Below are positions 30,028-39,666 of a stretch of DNA of 64,000 nucleotides, piece after piece (the first letter of the stretch is position 1; every line of letters starts with the position of its first letter). Made by a program: the position numbers and the translations under genes. The stretch lies in assembly GCF_000312505.2 (NCBI RefSeq), contig NZ_HG326224.1, forward strand, positions 296,129 to 360,128, in the 5' to 3' direction. This DNA comes from Fenollaria massiliensis (GTDB lineage Bacteria > Bacillota > Clostridia > Tissierellales > Peptoniphilaceae). The notes under the pieces were generated by a model, which did not search any database, was not told the origin of the DNA, and saw only the letters and a program-made list of their open reading frames with translations.

Positions 30028-30246
30028 TTATAAAGCTGCTAATATCAAAGTTGTTACCATGAACACAACTGATGAAACTGTTGTTATTCTTTTTAAAACA
30101 ACATTTCTTGTAGGATTTTTAGAGCCCCAAATACTTTCAGAACCGCCTAATGCTTGTAAGCCTTGATCATCCCCTTCAGTAGCTGCTACTGATATAGTTA
30201 ATACTAAAGCTGAAATTGCAACTAGTGCATACAATACGTAATTCAT
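30028..30246 (-). CDS. secG: Preprotein translocase subunit SecG
   Basis: A 72-residue protein with two membrane helices (NYVLYALVAISALVLTISVAA and ITTVSSVVFMVTTLILAAL) joined by the polar loop GDDQGLQALGGSESIWGSKN, the typical SecG layout. It assists SecYEG-SecA protein export. A GTG at 30252 opens the longer frame, but GGAGG sits seven bases before the ATG at 30246, which I use. It has its own promoter and probably leads the whole secG-hppA-to-gatB unit. SecG next to rnr/smpB is classical in Bacillota; here hppA and wall genes are inserted between them. Confidence 0.94.
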   Translation of the reverse strand: MNYVLYALVAISALVLTISVAATEGDDQGLQALGGSESIWGSKNPTRNVVLKRITTVSSVVFMVTTLILAAL

Positions 30247-30279
30247 ACACACACCTCCATTCTCTCTTATAACATATTT

Positions 30280-30308
30280 ATTTTACCACAAGAGCATTTA
30301 TTTTGCAA
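30280..30308 (-). promoter_or_regulatory. Promoter of secG-hppA
   Basis: On the minus strand, TTGCAA (30303-30308), 17 bp, TAAAAT (30280-30285) with an extended TGG before the -10, 34 nt upstream of the secG ATG. Confidence 0.75.
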
Positions 30309-30494
30309 TGCTTTTTTCTTATTTAATATGATTTATAATGAATTCATTTTTTATTATTTTATGCTGAAGTGAATATCGTATTACGCGTAAAACGACTTTT
30401 GTAAAATTTATAAAAAATGGCATTAGCATTCATCACTTTCTGCAATATCTCCTGGAATTTCAATGTAATCTGCTATTACGGTATTTATCGCGCT
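30309..30494. other. Intergenic stretch with no supported gene
   Basis: Between the secG promoter and the terminator of the stalk-domain gene. It is AT-rich. The only open frame of note is a 27-codon minus-strand frame (30423-30506) that begins inside the terminator hairpin and has no ribosome site. I see no RNA gene or promoter here. Confidence 0.5.
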
Positions 30495-30528
30495 AAAAAA
30501 CGGCATCGTGAAAATCACGAATGCCGTT
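30495..30528 (-). terminator. Rho-independent terminator after the stalk-domain gene
   Basis: A long hairpin: AACGGCAT plus CGTGA pair with TCACG plus ATGCCGTT (30499-30511 with 30515-30528, one bulged A), followed on the minus strand by T6. Confidence 0.92.
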
Positions 30529-30557
30529 ATATGACTCTATATTAAATTCACTCCTTT

Positions 30558-31946
30558 TTAATTTGCTAATGATGCACTATAATAATTTCCAATTGATAAC
30601 GTTTTGCAATTATACTTTACACTATTTGACTTTTCTTTAATTGATATATCAGGTATATCTATAAAGTATACTCCACTAGCTTTTGAAATCATAACTTTAT
30701 CTATTATAAAGTCCCCATATTTTTTTGTATATTCCTTTGCATCTAGCCAATCTATAATAGCTCCATCCTTAGTTATATAGTATGCAGGGTCATAGGAAAA
30801 AATTAGATTTTTACCAGTCTCATGATTAAAGTATCCTATTACAGATATGTTTAGTGATCCAGTTGCATCATATATCTTATCCATAGACTTACATAAAAAG
30901 TCTGCCTCATATAAGCCATTTTTACTTGATTTTTTTCTATTTAAATTCTTATGTTGTTTTTTATACTCTTCTTTACTTATTTCAGTATATTGATTTTTAT
31001 ATTCATTAATAATATTATCATTTAAAGAAAATATACTAGAATAATCTCCATTTAAGCACAGTCTTTCCATTTTTTCCATTTCTTTATCATATTCAGGATG
31101 TCCTTTAGTTACAATAGCAGTTCCAACTCTGGTATCGTTTTTATTTGAGGTAAATATACTCCAATTAGATGGTCTTGGTCCTATATTATCAACTTTTTTA
31201 AAAGGCGCTTGCGTTGTATACTCAAGTACAGTTCCTTTAAAATATGTTAAAGAGCCATCCGGATTGTGTGTTAAATCTGCTGCTTTCGGAAATATTTTAT
31301 ACAAACTATTAGGGTCAAGTGTTTTATCTTTTCCATACTTAGTTTTTGGTAGCTCTTCTGGTTTTGGTATTTTTTGTCCACTTGCTGTTACCCATGCTAA
31401 ATTACTTTGTTCAGCTTTTTCTTCATTAAGAGTTCCTGCTGTTAAAACTACTTCCTTTGCCTTATTGTCCCAATCAACTTTGAAACCCAATGTCTCTGCT
31501 ATGTTTCTTATAGGTAAGAACGTTTTTGATATTGCTGGGTCGATTTGTGCTGGAACATCTATCGTTACTGCTTTGCCATCTGCCCACATAAGTGGTTTGC
31601 CAACTGGGTATGATATTGTCTTGCCAGCATATGTGATGTCGACTATGTGGTTAGTGCCGTCCCACTCAACTTTTGCTTCTTCGATTGCGTTTACAAGGTC
31701 TCTTACTCCTACGCATGTTCTTCCACCCACAACTCTTAAGCCGTCTGTCATCTTTTGATCGACTCTTTGTTTTTCTCCATCTTTCATTATGAATATTTTA
31801 ACTTCATCTTTAAATTTTTTTACTTCTTGTTTAAGTGATGGTGCTTTTTTAAACTCTTCTATCGCTTCATCTGTCGCTGCAAGAGCTGTTGCTGTTAATA
31901 TTTGTGAAGCAATTAAAGCTCCTAAAAGTACTTTTTTAAGTTTCAT
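30558..31946 (-). CDS. Secreted protein with copper-amine-oxidase-like stalk domain, function unknown
   Basis: A 462-residue exported protein. A signal peptide (KKVLLGALIASQILTATALAA) and a charged linker precede a stalk domain at about residues 45-170 (VGVRDLVNAIEEAKVEWDG and TFLPIRNIAETLGFKVDWDN), the same module found in the wall amidase. Such domains are thought to attach to or extend through the cell wall. The remaining roughly 280 residues match nothing I recognise; they are polar, rich in Lys and Tyr, with few Cys and no membrane segment, and read as an exported globular domain. It is a one-gene unit with a clear ribosome site (AAAGGGGG), a palindrome over its -10 and its own terminator. 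A surface role is inferred. Confidence 0.8.
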   Translation of the reverse strand: MKLKKVLLGALIASQILTATALAATDEAIEEFKKAPSLKQEVKKFKDEVKIFIMKDGEKQRVDQKMTDGLRVVGGRTCVGVRDLVNAIEEAKVEWDGTNHIVDITYAGKTISYPVGKPLMWADGKAVTIDVPAQIDPAISKTFLPIRNIAETLGFKVDWDNKAKEVVLTAGTLNEEKAEQSNLAWVTASGQKIPKPEELPKTKYGKDKTLDPNSLYKIFPKAADLTHNPDGSLTYFKGTVLEYTTQAPFKKVDNIGPRPSNWSIFTSNKNDTRVGTAIVTKGHPEYDKEMEKMERLCLNGDYSSIFSLNDNIINEYKNQYTEISKEEYKKQHKNLNRKKSSKNGLYEADFLCKSMDKIYDATGSLNISVIGYFNHETGKNLIFSYDPAYYITKDGAIIDWLDAKEYTKKYGDFIIDKVMISKASGVYFIDIPDISIKEKSNSVKYNCKTLSIGNYYSASLAN

Positions 31947-31982
31947 ACTACTACATCCCCCTTTGATATTGTTCTTTATCTT

Positions 31983-32007
31983 AATTATACAATATATTTG
32001 TATAATT
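31983..32007 (-). promoter_or_regulatory. Perfect inverted repeat over the -10 of the stalk-domain gene (probable operator)
   Basis: AATTATACAA-N5-TTGTATAATT, perfect 10-bp arms. The left arm contains ATTATA (31984-31989), which reads TATAAT on the minus strand, about 40 nt before the ATG. A dimeric repressor bound here would cover the -10. No strong -35 is visible, as expected for a regulated promoter. Confidence 0.6.
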
Positions 32008-32024
32008 TTCTAGCTATTTTAAAT

Positions 32025-32055
32025 AAAAAATAGGATGAGCATAAAGTGCCCATCC
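32025..32055 (-). terminator. Rho-independent terminator after eno
   Basis: On the minus strand, a 9-bp stem GGATGGGCA/TGCTCATCC (32047-32055 with 32033-32041, one G-T pair) and a 5-nt loop, followed by ATTTTTTATTT. It closes the glycolytic operon. Confidence 0.88.
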
Positions 32056-32076
32056 CATGTAAAATATTTTATTAAA

Positions 32077-34888
<2,812 letters not shown>

Positions 34889-34889
34889 C

Positions 34890-35635
34890 TTATATCTCCT
34901 TAGCAATGGCTTCAAAAGACTCAGTCTTTAGTGAAGCGCCACCGATTAAGAATCCATCGATATTTTCTTCTTTAGATAAATCGGCTGCGTTTGCCTCTTT
35001 TACGCTGCCGCCATAAAGCACTCTAAGCTTTGCTTCAAGATTTGGATTCATTTCCTTAACTTTTTCTCTAACGAAGCGGCACATTTCCTCAGCATCTTCC
35101 TTAGAAGCGCTCTTGCCTGTGCCTATTGCCCAGATTGGCTCGTAGGCGATGGCGAAGTTATCTAATTTAGCTGCGTCCACACCAACAAGATCAGCCTTTA
35201 ATTGTTTTTCAATCTTTTCAAAGTGCTTTCCGTCTTCTCTTTCAGACAAAGTCTCTCCAACGCATAGAATCACTTCTACACCATCTTCAATCGCCTTAAG
35301 AACTTTTTTATAATCATCTCATCGCACTCTGCAAAAATTTCTCTTCTTTCAGAGTGACCGATGATGACAAAATCCGCTCCGCATGATTTAATCATAGAAG
35401 TACTAATTTCGCCAGTAAAAGCTCCCTTGTCTTCAAAGTAGATGTTTTGAGCACCTATCTTTATTTCATTAAATTTTTTTGTTTTATTTGCTAAATAAAT
35501 ATCTGTAAATGGAACTGCGACATAAACGTCATAAGAGTCATTTGGCTTTAGGCTCAAATCCTTGAAAAAGCTTTCTGTCTCTTTTACGTCCATATTCATC
35601 TTCCAGTTTGCAGCAAGTAAAAATTTTTTCAAATT
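34890..35635 (-). CDS. tpiA: Triosephosphate isomerase, frame broken by one missing A
   Basis: TpiA interconverts dihydroxyacetone phosphate and glyceraldehyde 3-phosphate. The N-terminal part shows LLAANWKMN and the catalytic His in VIIGHSERRE. The C-terminal part shows ILCVGETLSERE, the catalytic Glu in AYEPIWAIGTGKSA, YGGSVKEANA and GFLIGGASL. The two parts lie in different frames. An A6 run (plus-strand T6 at 35304-35309) must be A7 to join them through KKVLKAIEDGVEV, giving 248 residues, a normal length. The start is probably the TTG at 35635, with AAGGAG six bases upstream, rather than the ATG at 35653 overlapping pgk. Apart from the one base the gene is intact. Confidence 0.94.
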
Positions 35636-35642
35636 TGTCTCC

Positions 35643-36827
35643 TTATTTATCATTAATAGCAGCTATGCCAGGAAGCACTTTTCCTTCCATTAGCTCAAGT
35701 GAAGCGCCTCCGCCAGTTGAAACATGTGTAATTTTTTCTTCGTAGCCAGCTTTTTGAACAGCGCTCGCACTATCTCCTCCGCCGACTATGGTAGTAGCAT
35801 CAGAGTTTGCAAGTGCCTTAGCGATAGCATTAGTGCCGTTTTTAAATTTATCCATTTCAAATACGCCCATAGGTCCATTCCAAACTATAGTTTTTGCTCC
35901 CAATAATTTTTTAGTAAAAACATCGATAGTTTCTGGTCCTATGTCAAGGCCCATCATATCATCTGGTATATGATTTACTTCATAGCATTCAGCTTCAGCA
36001 TCTTCTTTTATCTCTTTAGCGCATAAAGCATCAACTGGTAAAACCAAATCAACTTTCTTTGCATCAGCCTTTTCTAATAGTTCAAGTGCAAGATCTAACT
36101 TGTCGTCTTCAACTAAGCTCTTGCCAACGTTCATGCCCTTTGCCTTTAAGAATGTAAATGCCATAGCGCCGCCAATAAGTATCTTATCAGCCTTATTTAA
36201 TAAATTTTCTATTACGCCAATCTTATCAGATACCTTTGATCCGCCAAGTATAGCGATAAATGGATGCTTAGGCTCGTCAAGCTCTTTCGCCATGATATTC
36301 ATTTCTTTTTCAACTAAAAAGCCTAGTGCTGATGGTAAAAATTTACTTACACCAACGTTTGATGCGTGAGCTCTGTGTGAAGTGCCGAAAGCATCATTAA
36401 CATAGATATCCGCAAGGTCTGCTAGCTCTTTAGAAAAAGCTTCGTCGCATTTTTCTTCTTCTTTTCTAAATCTAGTATTTTCTAGTAAAAGAAGCTCTCC
36501 TTTTTTAAGATTTTTAGCTGCTTCTCTAACTTCGTCATTAACTACTTCAGGGCAAGAGATGAATTTTACATCTCTTCCAAGAAGTTTTTCAATCTCGTCC
36601 CTAACTGGCTCTAAAGTATATTTTAAATTATATTCGCCCTTTGGTCTACCCAAGTGGCTCATCATAATTACTTTTGCGCCATGATCAAGAAGGTGCTTGA
36701 TTGTAGGAAGAGACTCAAATATACGTTTATTGTCAGTGATAACGCCATCCTTCATTGGTACGTTAAAATCACATCTCAATAAAACTGTTTTATCATCAAA
36801 ATTATAATCTTTTAATGTTTTTTTCAT
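35643..36827 (-). CDS. pgk: Phosphoglycerate kinase
   Basis: A 394-residue kinase making ATP from 1,3-bisphosphoglycerate. Visible are LLRCDFNVPMKDG, the substrate-binding SHLGRPKGEYN, LENTRFRKEEE, the hinge ILGGSKVSDKIGVI and the nucleotide-site GGGDSASAVQKAG and HVSTGGGASLELMEG. Length and motifs are canonical. It lies between gap and tpiA in the lower-glycolysis operon. Confidence 0.99.
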   Translation of the reverse strand: MKKTLKDYNFDDKTVLLRCDFNVPMKDGVITDNKRIFESLPTIKHLLDHGAKVIMMSHLGRPKGEYNLKYTLEPVRDEIEKLLGRDVKFISCPEVVNDEVREAAKNLKKGELLLLENTRFRKEEEKCDEAFSKELADLADIYVNDAFGTSHRAHASNVGVSKFLPSALGFLVEKEMNIMAKELDEPKHPFIAILGGSKVSDKIGVIENLLNKADKILIGGAMAFTFLKAKGMNVGKSLVEDDKLDLALELLEKADAKKVDLVLPVDALCAKEIKEDAEAECYEVNHIPDDMMGLDIGPETIDVFTKKLLGAKTIVWNGPMGVFEMDKFKNGTNAIAKALANSDATTIVGGGDSASAVQKAGYEEKITHVSTGGGASLELMEGKVLPGIAAINDK

Positions 36828-36848
36828 TATTTTATCCTTTTATAATAA

Positions 36849-37856
36849 TTATTCTTGATCAGCAATGTATTTTGCTAGGTCAACTACTCTGTGGCTGTAA
36901 CCATATTCATTGTCATACCATGAAACTACCTTAACTAAGTTGCCATCTATAACTAAAGTTAAGAATGGATCAAAGATTGATGAGTGTCTGTCGCCAACGT
37001 AGTCAACAGAAACAAGTTCTTCTTCGGCGTATTCAAGTATGCCCTTTAATTCGTTTTCGCTCGCTTTTTTAACAGCTTCGTTGATTTCTTCCTTAGTAAC
37101 GTTTTTGTTTAATTCGAAAACAACGTCTGTAAGAGAAACTGTTGGAACTGGCACTCTAACAGCGTATCCTGTTAATTTATCCTTTAGTGAAGGGATAACT
37201 AATGCAACTGCCTTTGCTGCCCCTGTTGTTGTAGGAACCATAGACATAGCTGCTGCTCTTGCTCTTCTGATGTCTTTGTGCTTGTGGTCAAGTAAAACTT
37301 GGTCAGAAGTATAAGCGTGGATAGTTGTCATAAGACCTCTCTTAATACCAAAATTATCTTCTATAACCTTTGTTAATGGTGCAAGACAGTTAGTTGTACA
37401 AGATGCATTACTGATAACATTGTGTTTAGTCTTGTCATATTCTTTTTCGTTTACACCCATAACGATAGTTTTATCGATTTCGCCCTTTGCAGGTGCAGTT
37501 AAAATAACTTTCTTTGCTCCGCCCTTTTCGATGTGTTTGTAAAGAGTTTCGTTGTTTTTAAATGCTCCAGTAGAGTCGATAACTATGTCTACACCATAGT
37601 CCTTCCAAGGAATTTCTGCCGGATCTCTAAATTGAGTGTTTGTAACCTTCTTGCCGTCTATCATGAAACCATCTTCACAAGCTTCACAAGAAACTGATAG
37701 TCTACCATATAGAGAATCATTTCTAAATAGATGAGCATGTGTTTTTAAATCACCTGAGGCATTGATGTGAACTAATTCTAAGCCGTTGTTCTCTTCAACA
37801 AGAATTCTAGCTACATCTCTACCAATCCTACCAAAACCATTAATACCAACTTTCAT
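36849..37856 (-). CDS. gap: Glyceraldehyde-3-phosphate dehydrogenase with NADP-type cofactor residues
   Basis: A 335-residue class I GAPDH. The Rossmann motif GINGFGRIGR, catalytic Cys153 in NASCTTNC, its partner His180 and the C-terminal WYDNEYGYSHRVVDL are complete. At the residue that normally is the Asp binding the NAD ribose, it reads INAS (Ala33), as in B. subtilis GapB. The Leu-Pro that follows the conserved Asp near residue 190 in NAD enzymes is His-Lys (LLDHKHKD). Both changes favour binding the NADP 2'-phosphate. Yet it heads the catabolic gap-pgk-tpiA-gpmI-eno series, so NADPH-yielding or dual-cofactor glycolysis is my inference. It starts 12 nt after rarA. Confidence 0.97.
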   Translation of the reverse strand: MKVGINGFGRIGRDVARILVEENNGLELVHINASGDLKTHAHLFRNDSLYGRLSVSCEACEDGFMIDGKKVTNTQFRDPAEIPWKDYGVDIVIDSTGAFKNNETLYKHIEKGGAKKVILTAPAKGEIDKTIVMGVNEKEYDKTKHNVISNASCTTNCLAPLTKVIEDNFGIKRGLMTTIHAYTSDQVLLDHKHKDIRRARAAAMSMVPTTTGAAKAVALVIPSLKDKLTGYAVRVPVPTVSLTDVVFELNKNVTKEEINEAVKKASENELKGILEYAEEELVSVDYVGDRHSSIFDPFLTLVIDGNLVKVVSWYDNEYGYSHRVVDLAKYIADQE

Positions 37857-37868
37857 TTGTTGACCTCC

Positions 37869-39131
37869 TTAATTATTATTAAAATATTTTTTATCTTCTA
37901 AACCTTCAGGCAAATAATTTTGCTCAGGCTTTTTATCCTTATAATTGTGCGGATATTTGTAGTCCGCGTGATCGCCAAAAACCTTCTTGTCGTTGTTGTG
38001 CGCATCTCTTATGTGCAGAGGAATTTGGAATTCTTTGATCTTATCGACGTCCGCCATAGCCTTGTTAATGGCGACATAGGTCGAGTTATTCTTTTTGGCC
38101 AGTGCCATGTATATGGCTGCGTTACTCAAAATGATGCGCGCTTCTGGCATGCCAATGGCTTTAACCGCATAAAATGCTGACGTCGCTAGCGTTTGTGCAT
38201 TTGGATCTGCAAGACCAATGTCTTCTGAAGCAAATATCACTATGCGTCTTGCTATGAATAAAGGATCTTCGCCATTGTTTAACATGTGAGCTAAATAAAA
38301 AACTGTCGCATCTGGATCTGAGCCTCTCATGCTCTTGATAAAGGCTGAGATTGTGTCGTAATGCATGGTCGAGCTTTTATCATACGAGTGAGCTCTTTCA
38401 AAAACTAAGCCCTTGACGTCCTCGTACATTATATGACGAGTTAAATCAGCCTCTGGATCTTGGCTTAAAACAGCTATCTCTAAAAAATTTAGCATGTTTC
38501 TCGCATCACCATTAGAAATTCTAACTAAATACTCAAGTGCGTCGTCATCTATGCTTGCCTTTAATGAAGCAAGTCCACTCAGCTCATCTCCTAGAGCTTT
38601 CTTAGCAAGCTTAATTAAATTTTCTTCGCTCATTTTTTCTAGTCTAATTATGAAGCATCTTGATATAAGTGCGCTATTGACCTCAAAATATGGATTTTCA
38701 GTCGTTGCACCTATGAGAGTCACGGTCGAATCTTCAATGTATGGAAGCAAAAAATCCTGCTGAGCCTTGTTAAACCTGTGTATTTCATCAACAAAGAGTA
38801 TGGTTTTTTTATTCTCCTCTAAAAGTCTCTTGGCTTCTTCAACTGCCTTCTTTAAATCGCTCACCCCACTACCCACAGCACTAATTTTGATAAAATTCGA
38901 TTTGCTCGTGTTAGCAATAACGTTCGCAAGTGAAGTTTTACCAGTGCCTGCCGGTCCATATAGTATAAGCGATGGAAGTCTATCGGCCTTGATAGCTTTG
39001 TATAGAAAAGAGTTTTTATTAAGTACCTTCTCCTGACCAATATAGTCATCAAGACTCTTCGGCCTAAATCTTTCAGCTAAATTTTGACCCAGTTTTAAAT
39101 TTTTTTCTCTTTCCATGTCAAACAAATTCAT
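37869..39131 (-). CDS. rarA: Replication-associated recombination protein RarA (MgsA-type AAA+ ATPase)
   Basis: A 420-residue AAA+ protein of the RarA/MgsA/WRNIP1 family. The LAERFRPKSLDDYIGQEKVL start, Walker A GPAGTGKTSLA, Walker B LFVDEIHRFNKAQQD, sensor 1 GATTENP, arginine-finger region NSALISRC and the C-terminal tetramerisation domain (HYDTISAFIKSMRGSDPDATVFYLAHML) are all present. It acts at stalled replication forks with SSB. It has a good promoter and is followed closely by the glycolysis genes, so it probably leads that transcript; the functional link is not obvious. Confidence 0.97.
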   Translation of the reverse strand: MNLFDMEREKNLKLGQNLAERFRPKSLDDYIGQEKVLNKNSFLYKAIKADRLPSLILYGPAGTGKTSLANVIANTSKSNFIKISAVGSGVSDLKKAVEEAKRLLEENKKTILFVDEIHRFNKAQQDFLLPYIEDSTVTLIGATTENPYFEVNSALISRCFIIRLEKMSEENLIKLAKKALGDELSGLASLKASIDDDALEYLVRISNGDARNMLNFLEIAVLSQDPEADLTRHIMYEDVKGLVFERAHSYDKSSTMHYDTISAFIKSMRGSDPDATVFYLAHMLNNGEDPLFIARRIVIFASEDIGLADPNAQTLATSAFYAVKAIGMPEARIILSNAAIYMALAKKNNSTYVAINKAMADVDKIKEFQIPLHIRDAHNNDKKVFGDHADYKYPHNYKDKKPEQNYLPEGLEDKKYFNNN

Positions 39132-39146
39132 TTTCTCACCTTTTTT

Positions 39147-39175
39147 ATTATATCAAATAAGCTTCAATATGTCCA
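39147..39175 (-). promoter_or_regulatory. Promoter of rarA and probably the glycolytic operon
   Basis: On the minus strand, TGGACA (39170-39175), 17 bp, TATAAT (39147-39152), with TGA giving an extended -10. It lies 16 nt before the rarA ATG. Confidence 0.82.
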
Positions 39176-39251
39176 CTCTTAAATTATTTAATTTTAAACT
39201 TAATAATTTTAAGTAAAATATAAATATTTTTAAAATATTTTAAAAAATATA

Positions 39252-39280
39252 TTGACATAATTAATTTATAGATGTATAAT
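39252..39280 (+). promoter_or_regulatory. Consensus SigA promoter of the DUF2089-DUF4097 pair
   Basis: TTGACA (39252-39257), 17 bp, TATAAT (39275-39280): a full match to the consensus. The predicted start (about 39287) falls at the ribosome site AAGGAGG (39288-39294), so the leader would be only about a dozen bases. Confidence 0.92.
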
Positions 39281-39299
39281 CTTAATAAAGGAGGACCTT

Positions 39300-39665
39300 A
39301 TGATTAATAAAGCATTAAATGAATGTCCTGTTTGCGGTTCAAAACTATACATAGAAAGGCTAGTTTGTGACAATTGCAACACGACTATAGAAGGAAGATT
39401 TGAAAATAATTCATTTTACAAGCTCAGCAGCGAGCAAATTGACTTTATCAAAACTTTCTTATTAAAGAGAGGCAATATTAAAGAGATTGAAAGAGCCTTG
39501 GGTATTTCCTACCCTACTGTAATTAAAAAACTCGATCAAATCAACGAGATTATCTCTGATCAAAAGAGTTCTACTAGCGAGAAAGAAATTCTTGAGCTCT
39601 TAAATAGCGGTACAATTACAAGTAGTGAAGCTGAAAAGATGCTTCTAGATTTAAAGGAGGTTTAA
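39300..39665 (+). CDS. DUF2089-type zinc-ribbon/HTH protein, likely regulator
   Basis: A 121-residue protein with an N-terminal four-Cys zinc ribbon (CPVCGSKL...CDNCNTTIEG). Next comes a helix-turn-helix region (LSSEQIDFIKTFLLKRGNIKEIERALGISYPTVIKKLDQI), and then a C-terminal helical hairpin (ILELLNSGTITSSEAEKMLLDL) that closely resembles the N-terminus of the next protein. This is the DUF2089 family, whose members often precede DUF4097/YvlB-like genes; their function is not well established. It has a consensus promoter and strong ribosome site, with 1 nt to the next gene. I infer a DNA-binding regulator of its own pair. Confidence 0.87.
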   Translation: MINKALNECPVCGSKLYIERLVCDNCNTTIEGRFENNSFYKLSSEQIDFIKTFLLKRGNIKEIERALGISYPTVIKKLDQINEIISDQKSSTSEKEILELLNSGTITSSEAEKMLLDLKEV

Positions 39666-39666
39666 A

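Noticed and set aside
34890..35653. Two separate genes for the two halves of triosephosphate isomerase
   Set aside because: Each half lacks part of the active site, the downstream half starts mid-barrel without a ribosome site, and one base restores a single normal enzyme.
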